Shown here in pieces: positions 1 to 6,324 of a stretch of 9,429 nucleotides of DNA. The notes under the pieces are model-generated. The model saw only the letters and a program-made list of their open reading frames with translations. It had not been told where the DNA came from and did not search any database. The DNA is from DASWHR01 sp035541035 (lineage in GTDB: Bacteria > Actinomycetota > AC-67), in the NCBI GenBank assembly GCA_035541035.1, contig DATLFO010000281.1, forward strand, positions 1 through 9,429, in the 5' to 3' direction. The stretch's first letter is position 1. Each line of letters begins with the position of its first letter. Made by a program: the position numbers and the translations under genes.

Positions 1-1
1 C

Positions 2-148
2 ATTTTCATGATCGAAGACACCGACAATCTGTTCCGCTTCATCGACTCGCTCGCCAAGGTCGTCAGCGGCCGCGTCTTCGCCGTCCAGAGCGACGACCTC
101 GGAGTCGACGTGCTTCGGGACTACGTCAACCACCGCCGCACGGCATAG
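2..148 (+). CDS. C-terminal fragment of an unrecognised protein (5' end outside window)
   Basis: The frame beginning at base 2 stays open to a TAG at 146-148 and gives 48 residues, ending VLRDYVNHRRTA. Nearly every codon ends in G or C, as in the clear genes of this window, while the other two frames do not look coding, so this is probably the tail of a real gene cut by the window edge. An ATG at 8-10 is in frame but has no visible ribosome binding site, so it is probably internal. The residues (FRFIDSLAKVVSGRVFAVQ...) show no motif I can assign. The gene converges on the HNH endonuclease gene, with about 95 bases between the two stop codons. Confidence 0.55.
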   Translation: MFMIEDTDNLFRFIDSLAKVVSGRVFAVQSDDLGVDVLRDYVNHRRTA

Positions 149-243
149 ATCAGCGGCACCTCCTCGCTCTCAACCTGGTCAGCCTATAGCCGAAGGCATG
201 CCGAAAGGGCCACCCCGGGGGCGGTGGAGAGGTCTGGGTGTTG

Positions 244-1398
244 TTACGGCGGGAGGCTGATGAAGTGCTTGCCGCGGCGCTCGAATTTGAGGGCGCCGCC
301 GTCCTGCCAGGTGGCGGTCCATTTGGCGCGGTGGACGGTGCGATGGCAGCGGCGACACAACAGGCAACCGTCGCGTGCGGCGTTTCCCTTGCCGGGAACG
401 AGATGGTGGACGTCGCACCACGACGCGGCAGCCCGGCTGCAGAACCGGCATCGCTGGTCGCGCGCGACGATGGCGGTGCGGACCTTGTCGGAAAAGACGT
501 TCGATTGGTCGCCGACGCCGAGCACCTCGCGGCCATCGAACAGAACCGGCACGATGGTGGCGTCGCAGAGCAGCTCGTCACGGGTAACGCAACTCACGCG
601 CGGGCGGCGACCGGCCAGCGACCACAAGATGCGCGCTCCGTCATCGGCGTCGCGCACGTCGATGGTTGCAAGAACGCGGGGCCGCGGGCGAGAGCCGGCG
701 GATTCGCCGGCGAGGGTCGCCTCGCAGAGATGAACGAGCGCGTCATATCGCTGCTGCGCGCGCGTCACGCCGGCGTCGGGATGCACGGGATCATCGGCGA
801 CCGCATCGAGCGCGTCCACGATCGTGGCGATCGAGACCGCATCGCCCTGTCCGTAGATGGTGGCCGTCCCATCGAGGCATCCTTGGATCGCGAGAAAGCT
901 CGACCGGATCGCGCGGTCTTCGCGACCCACAGCGAGGTCCGGGCGGCTGCGCGCAGCTTCGTCCTCGACGAGCTCGACGAGCCGCTCTGGATCGGCCTCG
1001 GCGAGCCGCTTCGCCTGCTCGCCGACGATCCCATCGATACGCGCGCGCTCGGCGACGGGAACCGATCGTAGCGCCGACACGATCGCCCGCACCTGGCTCC
1101 ACGAGACGTACCCGTCTTGAAGCGCGTCGGTCAGGGAAGGCATGTGCTGCAGGGTGTCGGCGGCTTGCTTCAGCGCCGAGGCATCCCACGCGGTCACGCG
1201 CGCATCGTGGCGGAGCACGTGCTCGAGCGGGCGGCCGGCAACCGCGTCGACGCCGCCCCGCCGGATCAACGCCGCCACCTCGGCCAGCAGCGCATCGGCG
1301 CCGCGCAGCAACGCCGCCACGGTCTCCGCACGCTCGGCCAGCGGCGCAGTCGATGCAACATCACGCGCGCGTTGGATGGCATTCTCGATATCGAACAC
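244..1398 (-). CDS. DUF222 / 13E12-repeat family HNH endonuclease
   Basis: This 384-residue protein has a long helical N-terminal half of the DUF222 (13E12 repeat) type and a C-terminal HNH nuclease domain from about residue 306. Visible metal and catalytic positions are C317-x2-C320, the HH pair 331-332, N339, C348-x2-C351-H352 and H356, so the nuclease core looks intact. HNH domains cut DNA with a single metal ion. The substrate of DUF222-HNH proteins is not known, and they are often multicopy in actinobacteria. The start is the GTG at 1398-1396: an in-frame TGA lies a short way upstream, and no earlier ATG, GTG or TTG is available. There is no Shine-Dalgarno sequence. Instead a strong -35/-10 pair sits immediately upstream, and a LexA-type palindrome covers the start codon, so the gene is probably SOS-induced and translated from a leaderless message. 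I am sure of the family and unsure of the biological role. Confidence 0.9.
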   Translation of the reverse strand: MFDIENAIQRARDVASTAPLAERAETVAALLRGADALLAEVAALIRRGGVDAVAGRPLEHVLRHDARVTAWDASALKQAADTLQHMPSLTDALQDGYVSWSQVRAIVSALRSVPVAERARIDGIVGEQAKRLAEADPERLVELVEDEAARSRPDLAVGREDRAIRSSFLAIQGCLDGTATIYGQGDAVSIATIVDALDAVADDPVHPDAGVTRAQQRYDALVHLCEATLAGESAGSRPRPRVLATIDVRDADDGARILWSLAGRRPRVSCVTRDELLCDATIVPVLFDGREVLGVGDQSNVFSDKVRTAIVARDQRCRFCSRAAASWCDVHHLVPGKGNAARDGCLLCRRCHRTVHRAKWTATWQDGGALKFERRGKHFISLPP

Positions 1399-1406
1399 AT
1401 GTTCGA
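1391..1406. promoter_or_regulatory. LexA operator (SOS box) covering the start of the HNH gene
   Basis: The sequence TCGAACACATGTTCGA is a perfect 7-2-7 inverted repeat. It matches every position of the actinobacterial/Gram-positive SOS consensus CGAACRNRYGTTCG. It overlaps the last base of the -10 hexamer (1406-1411), the expected transcription start (about 1399) and the GTG start codon (1396-1398), so bound LexA would block RNA polymerase directly. Genes of the 13E12 family in Mycobacterium tuberculosis have been reported as LexA-controlled, which agrees with this site. LexA itself is not encoded in the window. Confidence 0.85.
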
Positions 1407-1434
1407 CTATATTAGTGTATCAGTATACTGTCAA
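1406..1434 (-). promoter_or_regulatory. Strong sigma-70-type promoter of the HNH gene
   Basis: On the minus strand a perfect TTGACA (-35, 1434-1429) is followed by exactly 17 bases and then TATAGT (-10, 1411-1406, five of six consensus bases). The surrounding stretch of about 40 bases is AT-rich in an otherwise GC-rich window. The expected transcription start, about 7 bases past the -10, falls at 1398-1400, on or next to the GTG start codon, so the mRNA would be leaderless. Such a near-consensus promoter would be strong unless repressed, which fits the overlapping LexA box. Confidence 0.8.
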
Positions 1435-1474
1435 GCTATTTTCGGGATGGCCCCCGCCTCCGGCGACCGGCCGC

Positions 1475-1612
1475 CTACTCGTCGTCGTCCCAGCGCTTCG
1501 GCGTCCAGGGATTCGCGCGGTATTGATTGAACGCGCGACGCAGGTGCGGGATCGTCCAAACGGCGAGGGCGAGCGGCAAGGCGATGAACAAGCCGATGAG
1601 CAAAGCTTTCAT
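1475..1612 (-). CDS. Small single-pass membrane protein, 45 residues, hypothetical
   Basis: An ATG at 1612-1610 opens 45 codons ending in TAG. The protein starts MKALLIGLFIALPLALAVW, one hydrophobic segment of about 18 residues. A basic, tryptophan-containing tail follows (HLRRAFNQYRANPWTPKRW) and ends in DDDE. This is the layout of a small one-helix inner-membrane protein with a cytoplasmic tail, and codon third positions are mostly G or C. The Shine-Dalgarno sequence is weak (GGGA about 11 bases upstream). The gene lies 112 bases beyond the flavin reductase stop on the same strand, and ends about 40 bases before the HNH promoter. I do not recognise the family. It could also be a signal-peptide-like product, but no cleavage site is evident. 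Confidence 0.55.
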   Translation of the reverse strand: MKALLIGLFIALPLALAVWTIPHLRRAFNQYRANPWTPKRWDDDE

Positions 1613-1649
1613 GGCGACTGTGTTCCCATCCTGCGTCGAGACGAATCGA

Positions 1650-1670
1650 CCGCGCTCGGCTTTAGCGCGG
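1650..1670 (-). terminator. Possible hairpin terminator after the amtB-glnB-glnD-flavin reductase operon
   Basis: A perfect 7-bp inverted repeat (CCGCGCT and AGCGCGG, 7-base loop) lies about 55 bases past the flavin reductase stop on the minus strand. The bases after the stem (TCGATTCGTCTCG) are only moderately T-rich, with no T-run, so it would be an atypical intrinsic terminator of the kind common in high-GC actinobacteria. It could equally be a chance palindrome. Confidence 0.35.
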
Positions 1671-1724
1671 ACCGGCAGCCCGGCGATCCCCGATTGACGT
1701 CCCGCGCCCGCAGCGACTGACCAT

Positions 1725-2201
1725 CTATGGCGCGATCGTGTGGTAGCCGCTGCGGTAGAAGACCAGCGGCGGACGGTCGGCGTTGATCTCGGCGGCCTTG
1801 ACCAGGCCGACCAGGATCAGATGATCCCCGCCCTCGTATTGCGCCCAGATGGAGCAGTCGAGCCACGCGAGGCAGTCCTTCAGGATCGGCGCTCCCGTGT
1901 GGCCGGGTCGCCACGGCACGCCGTCGAAATTTTTCGGGCCGCTGGCGGCGAAGCGGCGGGCGAGATCTTCCTGGCCGTCGTGCAGCACGTTGACCGCGAA
2001 CACGCCGCTGTCGAGGATCCCTCGAAGCGTCTTGGATTCCTTGTCGGGGCAAAACAGCACCAGCGGCGGATCCAGCGACACGCTTGCGAGCGCATTGGCA
2101 GTCAGCGCGACCGGCTCGCCGTCGCGGGTCGAGGAGACGACTGCGACGCCCGTGGTGAACCGTCCCATCACGGTGCGCAGCGTCGTGGATTCGACGGTCA
2201 T
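1725..2201 (-). CDS. Flavin reductase family protein (FMN-binding)
   Basis: This 158-residue protein is full length for the flavin reductase-like domain family (HpaC/NtaB/ActVB type). These proteins bind FMN or FAD and use NAD(P)H to supply reduced flavin to a partner monooxygenase. Family features visible are the early GRFTTGVAVVSS strand, the flavin-binding segment TANALASVSLDPPLVLF (residues 34-50), SGVFAVNVL (65-73), and the conserved Gly-Asp-His at about 125-127. The ATG at 2201-2199 starts 10 bases after the glnD stop, so the gene is probably the last member of the amtB-glnB-glnD operon. An open frame extends further upstream but that part is a shadow of glnD. No partner oxygenase is in the window, so the substrate is unknown. 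The link to nitrogen metabolism rests only on position. Confidence 0.85.
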   Translation of the reverse strand: MTVESTTLRTVMGRFTTGVAVVSSTRDGEPVALTANALASVSLDPPLVLFCPDKESKTLRGILDSGVFAVNVLHDGQEDLARRFAASGPKNFDGVPWRPGHTGAPILKDCLAWLDCSIWAQYEGGDHLILVGLVKAAEINADRPPLVFYRSGYHTIAP

Positions 2202-2211
2202 CGAATCCACT

Positions 2212-4542
2212 CTATCCCCGTTGGCGGGCCCCTCCCCCGATCCGGGCGAGCAAACCATCCCTGACCTGCTCGATCCGGGCGGGCTCGTCCAGCCGCTGTC
2301 CGAGCAGATCGCGGACGTAGAATGCATCCACGACGTCGTCGCCGTAGGTGGCGATGCGGGCGACCTGGATATCCAGCCCGAAATCTGCCAGCGCGCGTGT
2401 GATGTCGAACAGCAACCCGACGCGGTCGGTCGCGTGGACCTCAATGACGGTAGCGAAGTCGCTGATCAGGTTGTCGATCTCGATGCGGGTCGGCTCGCGC
2501 TTGCCTTTCGACGCGCGGGTGTAGGCGCGGCGACGTTCGGCGATCTCGGTTTCCAGGTCGACCGTGCCGGCCAGCGCCTCGCGGCATGTTCGCTCGACCT
2601 TCGCCCAGCGCTCGTCGTCGAAGACGCGATCCATCGCGCCCACGACCTGGAACATCTCGATCGCGACGCCGTCCAGACGCGTGAATGCTTGCGCGCCGAT
2701 GATGTTGATGCCCGACACCGCCAGCGCGCCCGACAGGATCGCGAACAGGCCGGGCCGGTCGCGCGCGACCATGGTGACATCCCACACGCCGGGCTCACCC
2801 GCCTGCGCGGCGTGCATGCGAAGGTCGCCCTCCCCGGGCGGCGGGCTGGTGAGCGCGAAGTGCCGGACCAGATCCGGCGTCGGGAACGCCAGCACGTACG
2901 CGCGGGTCATGCCCAGCAGATGCGCGTCGATCTCGCCGGGCTCGCGGTCGCTCAGCGCCTCACGGACCTCGGCGGTACGCCGCTTGATGATCTCGTCCAC
3001 GTCGGCGCCGACGACTTCGCCGCGCTCGAGCACGTGCAGCACCCGGCCGAACAGCTCAGCCACCAGCGCCGCCTTCCACGGCGTCCACGCCTCGGGTCCG
3101 GTCGCGCGCGCATCGGCGACGGACAACACGTAGAGCATCTTGAGCCGTTCGGCGATGCCGACCTGCGCGGCGAGCGACTCGACCAGACGCTGATCGCCGA
3201 TGTCGCGCCTGGTCGCGGTTTCGGCCAGCAGCAGATGGTTGCGAACGAGCCAGGCGACCTCGTCGGCGGCGCCGTCACCGAAGCCGATCGCGCGCGTCCA
3301 GGCGCGCGCGATCCGCTCGCCGCGCTCGGAGTGATCTTCGGCCGCGCCCTTGCCCGCGTCGTGGAACAACGCGGCCAGCAGCATTCGGTCGTGGTCGGCC
3401 AGGTCGCGCCATACCTGCCCGGCCAGCCCGTCGTCGTCCTGCAGCGCGACGGCCTGCGCTACGGTCTCGAAGCAGTGCACGTCCACGGTGTAGCGGTGAT
3501 AGATGTTGCGCTGCGGGAGGCTGCTGACCAGATCCCATTCGGGCAGCATGCGCGCGAACACATTCGCCTGGTCCAGCTCTTCCAATGCGCGGGCCGAGCC
3601 GGATCGCAGCGCCGCGACGAACGCGCGCCGCGTGTCGGGCGTCCACGCGCCGGCCTCGAAGATCGCGACGTCGGGGTGCGGGTGCGTGTTCGCGACGGTG
3701 GGCGCGGTCGCCGCCAGGCACGACTGCGAGTGCCACCAGATCGCGCGCGCGGCGGTGTAGTAGTCGCGCATCAGCGCGTCACCGGGCCGCTCGCCTTCGT
3801 AGCCGAGGTCCGCCGCTGCGGCGTCTTGATGCGCAAGCAGGAACACGTCGGTGCGGCGTCCGGTTGCGTCGTGGAGCCAGTTGCGGATGCGATGAAGGAT
3901 TTCGGCATTGCCCGCGACCACGGACGGATCGCACGTGTCGAAGTACCGGGCCAGCCACGACGCGAGGTGCAGATCTCGAAGGCCACCCGCGCCGTCCTTG
4001 ATGTTCGGCTCGAGGCGGAACGGCACCTCGCCGGCGGAGCGGTGCCGCGCCGCGGCCGCTTCGGCCACCTCGCGCGCGAAGGCATCGGCCCGCTTTCGGG
4101 TCGCGGCATCGACGGCGCCGGCGAACTCGGCGAACAGATCACCGTCGCCCGCGACGTGCCGCGCCGACAGGAACGAGGTGTGGGCCTCGTGATTCTCGGC
4201 CGCGAGTTTGAGCGAGTCCTTCACGGTGCGCGTGGCGTGCCCGACCTCGAAGCCCGCATCCCAGAGCGCGTACAGCACACGCTTCGTCAACTCCTCCGGC
4301 TTCTTGCGCCCGCGGTAGAGGAATACCAGATCGACGTCGGACCTCGGGGACAGCTCACCGCGGCCGTAGCCGCCGAGCGCCACCAGCGCGACCCCGTTGT
4401 CGCCGCTCGCCTCGCTCCACAGCGACGACAGCGCGACATCCATCGCGCGCGAGAGCCCGTGCACGGAGTCGAGCCCGGAAAGACGCTGCCGGCGGAGCTC
4501 GTCCCGCTCCGCCAGCAGCGCCTCGATCGCGGGATGGGTCAG
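2212..4542 (-). CDS. glnD: GlnD, bifunctional PII nucleotidyltransferase / deadenylylating (deuridylylating) enzyme
   Basis: GlnD adds a nucleotide to PII when nitrogen is scarce and removes it when glutamine is plentiful. In actinobacteria it is usually an adenylyltransferase, elsewhere a uridylyltransferase. With the start chosen here it has 776 residues, near the usual actinobacterial size. The nucleotidyltransferase motif GGYGRGELSPRSDVD is at 57-71 with metal-binding Asp69 and Asp71. The linker signature EPNIKDGAGGLRDLH is at 178-192. The HD hydrolase domain carries H356, H394-D395, H404, H436 and D477. Two ACT domains lie at about 587-655 and 698-770, the glutamine sensors. All parts are intact. 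The start is unusual: CTG at 4542-4540 overlaps the glnB stop as CTGA, with AAGGA six bases upstream. The alternatives are a GTG at 4581 inside glnB, or GTG/ATG codons 26-33 residues further in. Confidence 0.93.
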   Translation of the reverse strand: MTHPAIEALLAERDELRRQRLSGLDSVHGLSRAMDVALSSLWSEASGDNGVALVALGGYGRGELSPRSDVDLVFLYRGRKKPEELTKRVLYALWDAGFEVGHATRTVKDSLKLAAENHEAHTSFLSARHVAGDGDLFAEFAGAVDAATRKRADAFAREVAEAAAARHRSAGEVPFRLEPNIKDGAGGLRDLHLASWLARYFDTCDPSVVAGNAEILHRIRNWLHDATGRRTDVFLLAHQDAAAADLGYEGERPGDALMRDYYTAARAIWWHSQSCLAATAPTVANTHPHPDVAIFEAGAWTPDTRRAFVAALRSGSARALEELDQANVFARMLPEWDLVSSLPQRNIYHRYTVDVHCFETVAQAVALQDDDGLAGQVWRDLADHDRMLLAALFHDAGKGAAEDHSERGERIARAWTRAIGFGDGAADEVAWLVRNHLLLAETATRRDIGDQRLVESLAAQVGIAERLKMLYVLSVADARATGPEAWTPWKAALVAELFGRVLHVLERGEVVGADVDEIIKRRTAEVREALSDREPGEIDAHLLGMTRAYVLAFPTPDLVRHFALTSPPPGEGDLRMHAAQAGEPGVWDVTMVARDRPGLFAILSGALAVSGINIIGAQAFTRLDGVAIEMFQVVGAMDRVFDDERWAKVERTCREALAGTVDLETEIAERRRAYTRASKGKREPTRIEIDNLISDFATVIEVHATDRVGLLFDITRALADFGLDIQVARIATYGDDVVDAFYVRDLLGQRLDEPARIEQVRDGLLARIGGGARQRG

Positions 4543-4877
4543 ATCGCGTCCTTGCCCTTCTCGCCGGTACGGATCCGCCACACGTTCTCGACCGGCGTGA
4601 CCCAGATCTTGCCGTCGCCGATCGAGCCGGTCTTGCCCGACTCGAGGATCGCGGCGACGACCTGCTCGACCTGTCCTTCGTCGCACAGGATCTCGATGCG
4701 CACCTTCGGCACGAAGTCGACCTGGTACTCGGCGCCGCGATACACCTCGGTGTGCCCGCGTTGCCGGCCGAATCCGCGGGACTCGACGACGGTCATGCCT
4801 TGGATGCCGACCGGACGAAGCGACTCCTTCACCTCTTCCAGCTTGAAGGGCTTCACCACTGCCGTGACCAGCTTCAT
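4539..4877 (-). CDS. glnB: Nitrogen regulatory protein P-II (GlnB/GlnK)
   Basis: This 112-residue protein is the exact standard PII length. It forms a trimer that senses ATP/ADP and 2-oxoglutarate, and regulates AmtB and nitrogen enzymes. The T-loop signature YRGAEY (46-51) has the modifiable Tyr51 in place, the target of the GlnD encoded next door. The second PII signature with the nucleotide-binding B-loop, TGSIGDGKIWV, begins at residue 83, and the C-loop arginines are R101 and R103. The gene is sandwiched between amtB (10-base gap) and glnD (4-base overlap), the arrangement in which the product is usually called GlnK and docks onto AmtB. Sequence alone does not separate GlnB from GlnK here. 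The start ATG has a strong ribosome binding site. Confidence 0.97.
   Translation of the reverse strand: MKLVTAVVKPFKLEEVKESLRPVGIQGMTVVESRGFGRQRGHTEVYRGAEYQVDFVPKVRIEILCDEGQVEQVVAAILESGKTGSIGDGKIWVTPVENVWRIRTGEKGKDAI
4549..4553 (-). promoter_or_regulatory. Ribosome binding site supporting a CTG start for glnD
   Basis: On the minus strand AAGGA inside the last codons of glnB is followed by six bases and then CTG, which overlaps the glnB TGA as CTGA. Spacing and coupling are what one expects for a translationally coupled ATGA/GTGA junction, with CTG in the start position. This is why I placed the glnD start at 4542. Confidence 0.5.
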
Positions 4878-4883
4878 CCGACT

Positions 4884-4889
4884 CTCCTT
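4884..4889 (-). promoter_or_regulatory. glnB Shine-Dalgarno overlapping the amtB stop codon
   Basis: The minus strand reads TAAGGAGAGTCGGATG: the amtB stop TAA runs directly into AAGGAG, six bases before the glnB ATG. Ribosomes ending amtB would sit on the glnB ribosome binding site, so the two genes are probably translationally coupled. Confidence 0.8.
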
Positions 4890-6150
4890 AGCTCTTGTGC
4901 GTCCCGACGTCGATCAGCGTGTAGGCGCTTTCGGCGTGCTGCGACAGGTCCAGGCCGGTTCGCTCGTCGTCTTCCTTCACGCGCAGGCCCGTCGTGGCAT
5001 CCACGATCTTGAGGATAACCATCGTGACGATGAAGGAGTACACGATCGTGGCGATCACCGCGATGAGCTGACGGCCGAGCTGTGCGGCGTTTCCGTAGAG
5101 CAGACCGTCGAACCCGCCGACCCCTTCCGACGCGAACACACCGGTGAGCAGCGCGCCGATGATGCCGCCGACGAAGTGCACACCGACGACGTCGAGCGAG
5201 TCGTCGTAGCCGATCTTCGGCTTGAGCGCGACGAAGGCGTAGCACACCGCGCCCGAGATCAAGCCGATCACGATCGCCGCCCACGGCTCGACGAAGCCCG
5301 CGGCGGGCGTGATCGCGACCAGGCCCGCGACCGCGCCGGTCGCCGCGCCGATCGAGGTCGGCACCTTGTTGCGTCCCCACTCGGCGATCAGCCAGCCGAC
5401 CAGCGCGCCGGCGGCGCCCAAATGCGTGTTGACGAACGCCGCGGACGCGAGCCCGTTGGCCGCCAGCGCCGAGCCGGCGTTGAAGCCGAACCATCCGAAC
5501 CACAGGATCGCCGCGCCGGTGATGACCATCGGCACGTTGTGCGGATGCATGGCCTCTTTGCCGTAGCCCTTGCGCTTGCCCATGTACAGGATGCACGCCA
5601 GCGCCGCAACGCCCGCGTTGATGTGCACGACCGTGCCGCCGGCGAAGTCGAGTGCCTGCACGTTGCCCTCGCCCAGGCCCAGCCAGCCGCCGCCCCACAC
5701 CCAATGCGCCACCGGCGAGTACACGAAGATCGACCACAGCGAGATGAACAGCAGGTAGCCGCTGAACTTCATCCGCTCGGCGAACGCGCCGCTGATCAGC
5801 GCCGGCGTGATCACCGCGAACATCAACTGGAAGACCATGTAGGTCGTGCCCGGGATGGTGAGCTCGGTGCCCGCGATCACCGCCGGGTCGGCGCCGACGT
5901 TCGACAGGCCGAAGAAGTCCAGATAGCCGAAGAAGCGGTTGCCGTCGGCGAAGCCGATCGAGTAGCCGACCACCGCCCAGATGATCGAGATCACGCCCAG
6001 CGCGACGAACGACTGCATGATCGTCGCGAGCACGTTCTTGCTCCGCACCAGGCCGCCGTAAAAGAAGGCCAGGCCGGGCGTCATGAACATCACGAGGGCG
6101 CTCGACACCAAAATCCATGCGGTGTCCGCGCCGTTGATCTCTGCCGGCAT
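4888..6150 (-). CDS. amtB: Ammonium transporter AmtB
   Basis: This 420-residue polytopic membrane protein is of the Amt/Mep/Rh family; its trimer conducts ammonia/ammonium into the cell. The family signature begins DFAGGTVVHINAG at residue 168. The twin pore histidines are H176 and H325 (GVHFVGG), and the cytoplasmic tail keeps the conserved GLDLSQHAESAY block (399-410) that responds to PII binding. About eleven hydrophobic segments can be traced. The ATG at 6150-6148 was chosen because it follows GAGGAGGT with ideal spacing; the frame runs on upstream to 6249 but that part is arginine-rich and contains the regulatory region. It is the first gene of an amtB-glnB-glnD operon, so the PII protein made next to it would plug the channel when nitrogen is sufficient. 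A GlnR-like operator lies 93-130 bases upstream. Confidence 0.97.
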   Translation of the reverse strand: MPAEINGADTAWILVSSALVMFMTPGLAFFYGGLVRSKNVLATIMQSFVALGVISIIWAVVGYSIGFADGNRFFGYLDFFGLSNVGADPAVIAGTELTIPGTTYMVFQLMFAVITPALISGAFAERMKFSGYLLFISLWSIFVYSPVAHWVWGGGWLGLGEGNVQALDFAGGTVVHINAGVAALACILYMGKRKGYGKEAMHPHNVPMVITGAAILWFGWFGFNAGSALAANGLASAAFVNTHLGAAGALVGWLIAEWGRNKVPTSIGAATGAVAGLVAITPAAGFVEPWAAIVIGLISGAVCYAFVALKPKIGYDDSLDVVGVHFVGGIIGALLTGVFASEGVGGFDGLLYGNAAQLGRQLIAVIATIVYSFIVTMVILKIVDATTGLRVKEDDERTGLDLSQHAESAYTLIDVGTHKS

Positions 6151-6226
6151 CCCCACCTCCTCTGAGTCGGCGGACGCACAGACGGTCCGCAACGCCGAGA
6201 CCGGCCGCCTCAAGCGATTGACGACG

Positions 6227-6232
6227 AGCCTA
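6227..6232 (-). promoter_or_regulatory. Candidate -10 element of the amtB operon
   Basis: TAGGCT on the minus strand lies about 10 bases downstream of the last GlnR-like half-site and about 77 bases before the amtB ATG. No good -35 hexamer is present at the right distance, which would fit a promoter that needs an activator bound at the adjacent operator. It is assigned from position and similarity only. Confidence 0.4.
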
Positions 6233-6242
6233 GCCCTCGTGT

Positions 6243-6280
6243 GTTTCACGGCCTTTTCGCCTCTGTTACGGCTCGGTAAA
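6243..6280 (-). promoter_or_regulatory. GlnR-like operator: four half-sites at 11-bp steps
   Basis: Read on the minus strand, four pentamers occur at exactly 11-base intervals: TTTAC (6280-6276), GTAAC (6269-6265), GAAAA (6258-6254) and GAAAC (6247-6243), separated by 6-base spacers. The actinobacterial GlnR element is gTnAc-n6-GaAAc. The central pair matches 9 of 10 positions, and the outer pentamers match 4 of 5 and 5 of 5. GlnR activates amtB-glnK-glnD operons in Streptomyces and mycobacteria, so an operator here agrees with the genes downstream. It lies between amtB and the divergent esterase gene and could affect both. Confidence 0.65.
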
Positions 6281-6307
6281 CGATGTCCGGGGATCGCGCA
6301 TGCCTCG

Positions 6308-6316
6308 TGCTAGGCT
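6308..6316 (+). promoter_or_regulatory. Extended -10 promoter of the esterase gene, probably leaderless
   Basis: TGCTAGGCT is an extended -10 (TGn plus TAGGCT) ending eight bases before the esterase ATG at 6325. The transcript would start at about 6323-6325. There is no Shine-Dalgarno sequence before the ATG, in line with a leaderless message. No -35 hexamer is recognisable. Confidence 0.45.
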
Positions 6317-6324
6317 CGGTCCCT

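Noticed and set aside
210..227. A hairpin (CCACC ... GGTGG) between the two convergent genes at the left edge
   Set aside because: The stem is only 5 bp with a GC-rich loop and no T-run on either strand, so it is not convincing as a terminator.
238..1071. A 277-codon plus-strand frame opposite the HNH gene
   Set aside because: The minus-strand frame has clear DUF222/HNH motifs; the plus frame shows none and shares the same bases.
1849..6165. A 1438-codon open frame on the plus strand
   Set aside because: It lies wholly antisense to glnD, glnB and amtB. Its product is a low-complexity Arg/Ala/Asp/His-rich string with no domain, the usual mirror frame of high-GC genes.
6151..6249. A 33-residue N-terminal extension of AmtB
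   Set aside because: The extension is arginine-rich, overlaps the promoter and operator region, and lacks a ribosome binding site, while the ATG at 6150 has an excellent one.
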